Below are positions 15,106 to 22,300 of a stretch of 46,403 nt of DNA, in pieces. The translations under genes and the position numbers were made by a program. Positions within the stretch are counted from its first letter, which is position 1. Every line of letters starts with the position of its first letter. The stretch covers positions 1 through 46,403 of the forward strand of contig JAFABO010000234.1 of assembly GCA_023426005.1 (NCBI GenBank), written 5' to 3'. A model generated the notes under the pieces. That model ran no database searches. It was not told the origin of the DNA and saw only the letters and a program-made list of their open reading frames with translations. This DNA is from Bacillota bacterium (GTDB taxonomy: Bacteria > Bacillota > Clostridia > Acetivibrionales > DSM-1351).

Positions 15106-16839
15106 TTGAATTTTGACATTAAACAAGTTCCCTTTAGCCGTTACGGTTCGTATATTTCATTTTCCAAGATTGCTAAAGAGCTTGCCGGCAAAAAAGGCGG
15201 AGAAGTATTGTACCTTCGGACCATACATGGCGATTCACCCGTAAAAGAAGTTTTTGAGATCGGATTATCTCATAATGGAAATGAAGTGCCATTTGAAATA
15301 CATGCCTCTCCTGCGTACCTTCGGCTCCAGTCGTCTCATGGCTACGTGGATATTTGTATAGCCGATGAAAAAGTTGTAAGAATAAAAGGGCATAATACAG
15401 GAATAACTCTGACATTGGTTATGAGTATAGGACATGATAATATAATCCCCGTTGAATCCAACAGGTGGGTTGTTAATGCCAGTAAGAGCATGATCCAGTA
15501 CATGCTGACCCCGATTTGCGGTACAGTTACAATTGACGCACCCTGGAATGGATTAAACTGTAATTATCTTAATATTTATATAGATACTGATAAAGATACA
15601 AACAGTTTTGAATTTGTGCTGGAAGAGTTTCGCGGCTGCACTGAAATCAAAGATTATCCGGAAAGCTTTGAAGGTTGTGTTAAACAGGTTGAAGCAGATT
15701 TTCTTTCATTTCTCGAAAAAGTACCTGAAGTACCGGGTGAATTTGCCAAGACACAGGAGCTGGCAGCTTATGTAAATTGGGCGTCGGTAGTTTCTCCGAC
15801 AGGAATTTTGAAGCGTCATGCAATGCTGATGTCAAAAAACTGGATGACCAATGTATGGAGCTGGGATCATTGTTTTAATGCTATCGCAATGTGTTATAAA
15901 TTCCCTGAATTAGCCTGGGATCAGTTTATGGTTTTATTTGACTTTCAGAACGAGCAGGGTGAGCTGCCTGATTTTGTAAATGATAATGATGTTATGTGGA
16001 ATTTTTGCAAGCCTCCTATTCACGGCTGGGCTTTAAGAAAAATGATGGCCCGCAGTAATTACATAGATAGGACTAAACTTGAAGAAATATATTATCCTCT
16101 TTGCAGATGGACAAAATGGTGGTTTGAATATATGGATGAGGACAGGGACGGCATCCCTCAGTATAATCATGGAAATGACTCCGGATGGGATAATGGTACT
16201 GCTTTTACTGAACGGCCTCCTATTGAAGGCCCTGATCTTTCTACCTTCCTTATAATACAAATGGAGGTTTTGTCAGATATAGCCGTTGCTCTGGGAAATA
16301 AAGACGAAGGAGAAATGTGGAAAAGAAAAGCTTCAGAACTCCTTGACAGGTTACTTTCGCATTCATTAAGGGATAGAGTTTTTGTTGCAATGCGTTCAAA
16401 TGATCACAAAGTTATTAAGTCACAAAGTTTACAGCTTTATATACCTATTCTGCTCGGAAAACGCTTACCGGAAAACGTCCTGTGCGATATTATAGACAAA
16501 TTAAAAAACAGCGGTATAATAACCGAATTTGGACTTGCTACCGAGGACATTTCAAGTTCATTATACCAAGCGGACGGCTATTGGCGCGGGCCCATATGGG
16601 CACCTTCCACAATGTTGATTGTTGACGGACTGATCGAAGCAGGGGAAATAAAGCTGGCCAGGGATATTTGCAGTAAGTTCGCCAAGCTGGTTTCCCAAAA
16701 CGGGTTCGCTGAAAATTTCAATGCGCTGACTGGTGAAGGTCTCCGGGATAGAGCTTATACCTGGACCTCCAGCGTATTCCTCATATTGGCTAATGATTTC
16801 CTGTTGGAAAATAATAGAGATGGGTGTGGGATTTCTTAA
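15106..16839 (+). CDS. GH63/GH37-like (alpha/alpha)6 glycosidase
   Basis: 577 residues. The C-terminal 400 residues carry the hallmarks of the GH63 and trehalase-like clan: WSWDHCFNAI, HGNDSGWDNG (likely holding the acid/base Asp) and YWRGPIWAPS, with the glutamate-containing FNALTGEGL near the end. The N-terminal 190 residues are beta-rich. Close relatives include mannosylglycerate or glucosylglycerate hydrolases and alpha-glucosidases; the substrate is not decidable. No signal peptide is seen, so it acts in the cytosol on imported sugars. The TTG start has AAGGAGA seven bases upstream. It is probably controlled by the divergent AraC regulator and ends at a strong terminator. Confidence 0.82.
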   Translation: MNFDIKQVPFSRYGSYISFSKIAKELAGKKGGEVLYLRTIHGDSPVKEVFEIGLSHNGNEVPFEIHASPAYLRLQSSHGYVDICIADEKVVRIKGHNTGITLTLVMSIGHDNIIPVESNRWVVNASKSMIQYMLTPICGTVTIDAPWNGLNCNYLNIYIDTDKDTNSFEFVLEEFRGCTEIKDYPESFEGCVKQVEADFLSFLEKVPEVPGEFAKTQELAAYVNWASVVSPTGILKRHAMLMSKNWMTNVWSWDHCFNAIAMCYKFPELAWDQFMVLFDFQNEQGELPDFVNDNDVMWNFCKPPIHGWALRKMMARSNYIDRTKLEEIYYPLCRWTKWWFEYMDEDRDGIPQYNHGNDSGWDNGTAFTERPPIEGPDLSTFLIIQMEVLSDIAVALGNKDEGEMWKRKASELLDRLLSHSLRDRVFVAMRSNDHKVIKSQSLQLYIPILLGKRLPENVLCDIIDKLKNSGIITEFGLATEDISSSLYQADGYWRGPIWAPSTMLIVDGLIEAGEIKLARDICSKFAKLVSQNGFAENFNALTGEGLRDRAYTWTSSVFLILANDFLLENNRDGCGIS

Positions 16840-16860
16840 TAAAAGCAATGGATAATATAT

Positions 16861-16905
16861 AAACAAGGGTCATGATCTGTGTCTCCAGCTTCATGGCCCT
16901 TGTTT
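16861..16905 (+). terminator. Intrinsic terminator of the glycosidase gene
   Basis: Arms 16861-16875 and 16891-16905 pair over 15 positions with one GU pair; the 3' arm ends in a T run. Confidence 0.8.
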
Positions 16906-17031
16906 TCTGCTGTTCTTCATAAGTCAGCTTTCTTTTTTGTTGCATAGTAAAATAGAGCCTTCAAGAAATAAGAGCTATTTATACCAAGTTGTTTGGAAAT
17001 ACTAAGTAAAAAATAAGAAGGGATTATTAGA

Positions 17032-17563
17032 TTGAGTAAAATTGATAGAATATTATTAATTGTACTGACATTACTTATTTCATTTCTAGTATTTTTTTCA
17101 CAGTCTTTATTTACTATATACTGCGGTATAGAAATACAAACTTATTTACAGATAGGGGTCAAAAAAGTATTTATGAAATACCGGATGAAGAGATTTTGCA
17201 CCAACTTAACAAATTCACTTTAAAGGTAATTGATTTTCCTCAAATACTTAGCAGTTTCATGGATCAACGCAAAGAAGAATATAAAGTTATTTTTTATGCA
17301 AATCTGATTAAACTATATATGGACAATGACAGAATATTGTACTACTTTAAGGAAAATACAAAAGAAAACATCGAAATAACCATAGAAGTGTTAAAGACTA
17401 TTAAGCAAATAGATTTATCCGATTTGGTCAATAGAACATGGAACTCTATGAACAAAATGGTCACGAGATTGACTTTATGGCCAATGACTTCATGTGGTAT
17501 AAATTTCCTCTAAGAAGTGCATTACTTTTGTACATTAGGGAAAATGTTGAAAAGTTTTATTAG
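17032..17563 (+). pseudogene. Frameshifted single-pass membrane protein, unknown family
   Basis: A TTG start (AAGGG upstream) opens MSKIDRILLIVLTLLISFLV, one membrane helix, then drifts into poor sequence. Shifting frame at the T7 run (17092-17098) gives a long sensible continuation (YRNTNLFTDRGQKSIYEIPD, then the frame through LSSFMDQRKEEYKVIFYANL). A second shift near 17440 gives ELYEQNGHEIDFMANDFMWY and a stop at 17561-17563. Repaired, it would be about 175 residues: an N-terminal anchor plus a helical cytosolic or external domain. I do not recognise the family. Two lesions suggest a decaying gene, though homopolymer errors are possible. Confidence 0.5.
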
Positions 17564-17721
17564 CAGCAGTTCGGCCGTAAACAGAGAATAATTGTATTGT
17601 ACTGGTGTGATCCTGCCGGCGGTTTTGTGGAAATTCCCTGGATCAGGCGTAATCCTATCGGTGCGGTAAATGCAATGGCCGCAGCTGAAATGACCGCAGA
17701 GCTTGGAAATCCGGCAGCCAC

Positions 17722-17763
17722 AAAAACAGCCCGCAAATTTTGAGGCAGGCAAGATTTGCGGGC
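17722..17763 (-). terminator. Terminator of the tdh-kbl operon
   Basis: On the minus strand, GCCCGCAAAT and ATTTGCGGGC (17754-17763 and 17729-17738) form a 10-bp stem followed by TGTTTTTG. Confidence 0.82.
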
Positions 17764-17785
17764 CGTATGTCAGTGAGGTTTTCTA

Positions 17786-18970
17786 TTAAAATCCAAGTTT
17801 ACTTTTAATCTCAGCAAAGGTTTCTACTGCGTAATCCAGGTCTTCCTTTTCATGGGCGGCGGACACCTGTGTCCTTATTCTCGCCTTGTTCAAAGGAACA
17901 ACGGGGTAAGAAAAGGCAGTTGCGTAAATGCCTTTCTCCAGCAGAAGGGCCGACACTTTTTGTGCCAGCAGCGCATCGCCAAGCATTATGGGCACGATGG
18001 GGTGTATTCCTTCGAGTATGTTGAAACCGGCTTTTTTCAAGCTTTCCCTGTAGTAGAGGGTGTTTTTGGAGAGCTTCTTCCGCAGTACATCCGATTGAGT
18101 AAGAATATCCAGGACCTCAATGGATGCCGACGCGATTGAGGGAGTCAGAGTATTGGAAAACAGATAGGGGCGTGACCTCTGCCTTAAAAGACCGATTATT
18201 TCCCTGCGGCCGCTCACATACCCTCCGCTGGCGCCCCCTAATGCTTTTCCCAACGTTCCTGTTATAATGTCAACCCTATTCGTCACACCGCAAAATTCGG
18301 GTGTACCTCCGCCTTTTTCTCCGATAAAGCCAACGGCATGGCTATCGTCCACCATAACAAGCGCATCGTACTTTTCTGCCAGAGAACAGATTCCTTTCAA
18401 ATCTGCGATAATTCCGTCCATTGAAAAAACACCATCCGTTACTATAAGGCGGAACCGTTTCCCGCTGGCTTCTTTCAGCCTGGCTTCCAGATCTTCCAGG
18501 TTATTATTCTTATACTTGTATCTTTGCGCTTTGCAGAGCCTTATTCCATCTATAATGCTGGCATGGTTCAATTCATCACTTATTATGGCGTCCTGTTCAT
18601 TAAGTAATACTTCAAATACACCTCCGTTTGCGTCAAAGCATGAGGAATACAGTATGGTATCTTCAGTACTCAGAAAATCGGATAGTTTTTGCTCCAACTG
18701 TTTATGCAATTCCTGGGTACCGCAGATAAACCTCACCGACGACAGGCCATAGCCCCATCTGTCGTAACTGGCCTTTGCAGTATTTATGACATCGGGATTG
18801 TTCGCAAGGCCCAGATAATTGTTTGAACACATATTTAGCAAATGGATCCCATCTGCAATACCTACCCTGGCTCCCTGGGGCCCGGTTATTATTCTTTCTT
18901 CCTTCCAAAGACCGTCTTCCTTTATCTTTTGAAGCTCTGAACCGTAATAGCTTAAAGCATCTCTACTCAT
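17786..18970 (-). CDS. kbl: Glycine C-acetyltransferase (2-amino-3-ketobutyrate CoA ligase)
   Basis: 394 residues, the full length for the family. It is a PLP-dependent alpha-oxoamine synthase: the internal lysine lies in ITGTLGKALGGASGGYVSG, the substrate loop CSNNYLGL is near the N-terminus, and VMVDDSHAVGFIG holds the PLP-contacting Asp and His. It cleaves 2-amino-3-ketobutyrate with CoA to glycine and acetyl-CoA. It follows tdh with a four-base overlap, and together they make the two-step threonine-to-glycine route. GC content is somewhat higher than in neighbouring regions. It ends before a clear terminator. Confidence 0.96.
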   Translation of the reverse strand: MSRDALSYYGSELQKIKEDGLWKEERIITGPQGARVGIADGIHLLNMCSNNYLGLANNPDVINTAKASYDRWGYGLSSVRFICGTQELHKQLEQKLSDFLSTEDTILYSSCFDANGGVFEVLLNEQDAIISDELNHASIIDGIRLCKAQRYKYKNNNLEDLEARLKEASGKRFRLIVTDGVFSMDGIIADLKGICSLAEKYDALVMVDDSHAVGFIGEKGGGTPEFCGVTNRVDIITGTLGKALGGASGGYVSGRREIIGLLRQRSRPYLFSNTLTPSIASASIEVLDILTQSDVLRKKLSKNTLYYRESLKKAGFNILEGIHPIVPIMLGDALLAQKVSALLLEKGIYATAFSYPVVPLNKARIRTQVSAAHEKEDLDYAVETFAEIKSKLGF

Positions 18971-20019
18971 TCTTCAATACCTCCCCAGTTGAGAACGACT
19001 TTCCCGGAATTGCCGGACAGCATGGTTTCAAATCCCTTTTCAAAATCCATATAATTATATTTATGAGTTATAACAGGAGATATGTCCAGTCCGGACTTCA
19101 GCATTACCGTCATTTTATACCAGGTCTCATACATTTCTCTGCCGTAAATCCCCTTTATAGTTAATCCATTGAATACGACTTTGTCCCAGTCTATTATGGT
19201 GCCAGGCTTCTGCAGCCCAAGCACAGCGATTTTGCCGCCGTGGCACATGTTGTTGACAAGGTCGTTAAAAGCGCTGGGGTTTCCCGCCATCTCTAAGCCT
19301 ACATCAAACCCCTCTTTCATCCCAAGTGATTTGGCAGCATCTTCAATGGACTCGTACTTTGTATTTATAGCCAACGTGACTCCGAGTTTTCTTGCAAGCT
19401 CCAGCCTGTATGGGTTCACATCTGTTATTACGACATATCTTGCCCCTGCGTGTTTTGCGACGGCGGCTGCCATTATTCCAATAGGACCTGCACCTGTGAC
19501 GAGCACATCCTCGCCAAGCACGTCGAACGCTAAAGCGGTGTGCACGGCGTTGCCAAAGGGGTCGAAACAACTGATGAGGTCGGATGAAATGCCAGGCTCG
19601 CAGTGCCAGACATTAGTGACCGGTATGGACAGGTATTCTGCGAAAGCTCCCTGCCTGTTCACACCAATCCCGCTGGTATTGTTGCATAAATGCCGCCGTC
19701 CCGCCAGGCAGTTCCTGCATTTACCGCATACCACGTGTCCTTCGCCTGAGACAATATCGCCGGCTTTGAAGTCGTATACATTGCTCCCGACAGCTTCCAC
19801 TGCACCGACAAATTCATGGCCTATGATCATGGGCGTACGGATGGTCTTCTGTGACCACTGGTCCCAATTATAGATATGTACGTCGGTGCCGCATATTGAG
19901 GTTTTGATTATTTTGACCAAAACGTCATTTATGCCTATTTCAGGGATAGGTACTTCGTCAAGCCACAACCCGGGCTTTGCGTATTTCTTAACAAGTGCTT
20001 TCATGCTTGTAGTTCCCAT
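18967..20019 (-). CDS. tdh: L-threonine 3-dehydrogenase
   Basis: 350 residues of the zinc-dependent medium-chain dehydrogenase family. It has the catalytic zinc ligand in SICGTDVHIYNWD, the GHEFVG motif, the structural zinc set CGKCRNCLAGRRHLC, and the NAD-binding VLVTGAGPIGIMAAA. The CGTDVHIYNWD segment is specific to threonine dehydrogenase. It oxidises L-threonine to 2-amino-3-ketobutyrate, the substrate of the kbl product. The ATG has GGAGGG eight bases upstream; an internal ATG five codons later (MKALVKK) is the usual family start and remains possible. The promoter and palindromic sites lie in the divergent region next to an XRE-cupin regulator. Confidence 0.96.
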   Translation of the reverse strand: MGTTSMKALVKKYAKPGLWLDEVPIPEIGINDVLVKIIKTSICGTDVHIYNWDQWSQKTIRTPMIIGHEFVGAVEAVGSNVYDFKAGDIVSGEGHVVCGKCRNCLAGRRHLCNNTSGIGVNRQGAFAEYLSIPVTNVWHCEPGISSDLISCFDPFGNAVHTALAFDVLGEDVLVTGAGPIGIMAAAVAKHAGARYVVITDVNPYRLELARKLGVTLAINTKYESIEDAAKSLGMKEGFDVGLEMAGNPSAFNDLVNNMCHGGKIAVLGLQKPGTIIDWDKVVFNGLTIKGIYGREMYETWYKMTVMLKSGLDISPVITHKYNYMDFEKGFETMLSGNSGKVVLNWGGIEE

Positions 20020-20069
20020 TACATAATCCCTCCAATTAAAATGAATATGTACAATTTATAACGCTAGTA

Positions 20070-20085
20070 GTTCAAGATATTGAAC
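20070..20085. promoter_or_regulatory. Palindromic operator candidate GTTCAA-N4-TTGAAC
   Basis: A perfect 6+4+6 palindrome lies a few bases downstream of the tdh -10 box, where it would cover the transcription start. It is a likely binding site for the XRE-cupin regulator encoded across the divergent region. Confidence 0.6.
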
Positions 20086-20088
20086 ACT

Positions 20089-20117
20089 ATCTTATAGAAC
20101 TTATAAAGGAATGTCAA
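20089..20117 (-). promoter_or_regulatory. Promoter of tdh-kbl
   Basis: On the minus strand, TTGACA (20112-20117), a 17-base spacer and TAAGAT (20089-20094) form a near-consensus sigma-A promoter. The spacer holds the related symmetric sequence TATAGAACTTATA. Confidence 0.75.
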
Positions 20118-20135
20118 CACTTTTTTTAGTATATA

Positions 20136-20148
20136 GAACAAAAAGTTC
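20136..20148. promoter_or_regulatory. Second operator candidate GAAC-N5-GTTC
   Basis: An inverted repeat, GAAC (20136-20139) and GTTC (20145-20148), shares half-sites with the palindrome at 20070 and lies between the two divergent genes. Confidence 0.4.
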
Positions 20149-20230
20149 GATTTATAAAACATTGGTCCTGATATTATTGCTTAGCAGGTGAAACAAATAT
20201 ATAATCTATTTAAAAAGGAGTGTTAAATCT

Positions 20231-20791
20231 ATGGATATACAACAGCCGCCAAATATAGGCCTCAATATAATGAATTCCCGCAAGCAGAAAAACATGAGCC
20301 TGGATACCCTGTCAAAGCGTTCCGGAGTGTCGAAGTCCATGTTGTCGCAAATAGAGCAGGAGAAGACAAATCCCACTGTTGCAACTGTATGGAAAATCGC
20401 ACGGGCTTTGAACATTACAGTGGAAGAACTTCTTTTGACAAATGCCAATTATCAGGTAGAGGTACAAAGAAGCGAAGATGCACCTATCATATTATCGGAT
20501 GACGGCTCATGTACAATTCGGGTAATTTCCCCGGTTCATATGACTGATAATCTTGAACTATATAATATGACCTTCAAGCCTTATGGCAAGCTATGTTCCA
20601 CCCCTCATTATCCAAACTCTGAAGAATTCCTTACAGTGATATCAGGCAAGTTCAAAGTATCCGCAGGGAATAATTCCTCCACTCTTAATGAAGGTGATAC
20701 AGGCCGGTACAGGGTAGATATCGACCACAAAATCGAGAACCTTTCAGATTCTGAAGGCAAGGCTTTTCTGGTTGTATGGTTCCCGAAGTAA
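20231..20791 (+). CDS. XRE-family regulator with cupin domain
   Basis: 186 residues: an N-terminal HTH_3 domain (about 10-65, with SLDTLSKRSGVSKSMLSQIE and NPTVATVWKIARALN) and a C-terminal cupin (about 110-183, with EEFLTVISGKFKVSAG and the hydrophobic end AFLVVWFP). This layout is that of small-molecule-responsive regulators of amino acid and polyamine metabolism. It is divergent from tdh-kbl, whose promoter carries palindromes, so it probably controls threonine degradation and perhaps itself. The start is the ATG after AAGGAGTG. Confidence 0.92.
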   Translation: MDIQQPPNIGLNIMNSRKQKNMSLDTLSKRSGVSKSMLSQIEQEKTNPTVATVWKIARALNITVEELLLTNANYQVEVQRSEDAPIILSDDGSCTIRVISPVHMTDNLELYNMTFKPYGKLCSTPHYPNSEEFLTVISGKFKVSAGNNSSTLNEGDTGRYRVDIDHKIENLSDSEGKAFLVVWFPK

Positions 20792-21113
20792 TAAAAACTT
20801 AGCAGTTATTAATCAATATATTTATCATTCACATCCTAGGCAGATCCGCCGGGAACATGGATACCTCCCATATTACCGGTGGAGAAAGTGCGTTTCATTC
20901 AAAAAGCGCTTATTCCAGGTTCCGGATGCATATCATGTCACAAATTTGAATAAAGTCGTCAGTTTCGTTAAAGAAATGAAAAAAAAACAATAATAAAATT
21001 TATCTAATACTATTATTATGTTTTTTAATTTTTTACGATATTCCTAACGCCAAACTAAAGCAGATGGATATCTGCTGTCCGATTATAACTATAATTACTG
21101 AGAGGTGAGTGAA
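20792..21113. other. Intergenic stretch without a convincing gene
   Basis: A short open frame over 20812-20993 reads on the + strand without a ribosome site or any recognisable motif (ending FVKEMKKKQ) and may be a relic. The remainder is AT-rich; I see no RNA gene or strong terminator. Confidence 0.5.
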
Positions 21114-22256
21114 TTGGGTTATAGCGAGAAAACGGTTTACGGTAAGAAATCATATGTCATATCGAACAAAAATATGGAGTTATCTATTACAAAACAAGGC
21201 GGACACATGGCACCTGTTATATTTTATAAAGATACCGGCAAGCCTTTTGCGCCATATTTCATAAGTCCATGGCAGACGGAGGCCGGGGAGCCTCAGGAAC
21301 CGAATTTAAAACCTTTAAGAGGTGACTTCTTTTGTATGCCGTGCGGGCTGCCTAAAGCTTTTAAGGATGAGGGATTTATGGCACACGGTGAGACGGCATC
21401 AGAAGACTGGCTTTTGGAAGATATAATAGAAGAGGAAGCCCTTACCCAATTAGTACTGCATATGGATACCCAAATAAGAAAAGGTACAGTAAAAAAGATA
21501 ATCAGGCTCCGGGAGGGCAGCAATATTATCTATATAAGGCATGAACTCTCCGGCTTTGAAGGCAGCTTTAGTCTGGGCCATCATGCAACCCTGAATATTT
21601 CTGAAAGAGAAGGCCCGGCAATTTTATCGACTTCGCCTATAAAGTTCGGGTATACCCAACCACGAAAAAAGATGGAGTTTGAGAATAATGGGGAGTACTA
21701 TTACCTTCAAGCATCAAAAAGGTTTGGCAGCATAAAAGATATACCCACAATATGGAGGGACAAGCCCAGTATTGACTGCTCAAAACATCCTGTGACTGAT
21801 GGCTTTATGGGACTTATACAGTTGTATAGTGAAGTGGATGGCAAACCTGCCTGGACAGCAGTTTATTATCCGCAGGAGAATTTCATTTGGTTTGCGCTGA
21901 AAAATCCTGAAATACTTACTACAACCGTACTATGGATGGAAAACGGAGGAAGGCACACTTATCCCTGGAATGGGAGGACAAGGTGTCTGGGGATTGAAGA
22001 TAACTGTGTGGCTATGGGAGATGATGAATTAAATACTGAATTAAGAAGTGAATTGGATAGTAATGGGATACGCTATGAACATATTTTAAATAGAGAAAAA
22101 AAGTTGTCTGTAAACTATATTCAAGGTGTGCAAAAGGTGCCTCCCGGGTATGGAGAGGTAAGGGACTTTGTTTTTGAAGAAGGTGGAATTACCGTTATTT
22201 CACAATCGGGGATGAAAATTGATATAGCAGTCGACTGGAAATACATTTACGCCTGA
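21114..22256 (+). CDS. Galactose-mutarotase-like (aldose 1-epimerase fold) protein
   Basis: About 380 residues with the beta-sandwich pattern of mutarotase-like proteins: N-terminal MELSITKQGGHMAPVIFY, then FMAHGETASEDW with a His typical of this fold, and SLGHHATLNIS with the paired histidines in the middle. The TTG at 21114 is chosen because GAGGTGA lies five bases upstream; a GTG three codons earlier is the alternative. It precedes the GH94-like phosphorylase by 44 bases and probably works with it in sugar use, for example as an anomer converter or a glycan-processing enzyme of unknown specificity. Confidence 0.72.
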   Translation: MGYSEKTVYGKKSYVISNKNMELSITKQGGHMAPVIFYKDTGKPFAPYFISPWQTEAGEPQEPNLKPLRGDFFCMPCGLPKAFKDEGFMAHGETASEDWLLEDIIEEEALTQLVLHMDTQIRKGTVKKIIRLREGSNIIYIRHELSGFEGSFSLGHHATLNISEREGPAILSTSPIKFGYTQPRKKMEFENNGEYYYLQASKRFGSIKDIPTIWRDKPSIDCSKHPVTDGFMGLIQLYSEVDGKPAWTAVYYPQENFIWFALKNPEILTTTVLWMENGGRHTYPWNGRTRCLGIEDNCVAMGDDELNTELRSELDSNGIRYEHILNREKKLSVNYIQGVQKVPPGYGEVRDFVFEEGGITVISQSGMKIDIAVDWKYIYA

Positions 22257-22300
22257 ATTGAAGAATCGGTTGAGCACAAAGGAAACAGAGAGGAGTAGAA

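Noticed and set aside
17564..17746. Open + frame of about 60 codons ending in ...KTARKF before kbl
   Set aside because: It has no start codon with a ribosome site, and its end overlaps the kbl terminator stem. The pattern is explained by GC-rich terminator sequence; at most an old remnant.
20772..20993. Small + ORF after the XRE-cupin gene
   Set aside because: It overlaps the preceding gene's end in another frame and has no ribosome site or recognisable motif; treated as intergenic.
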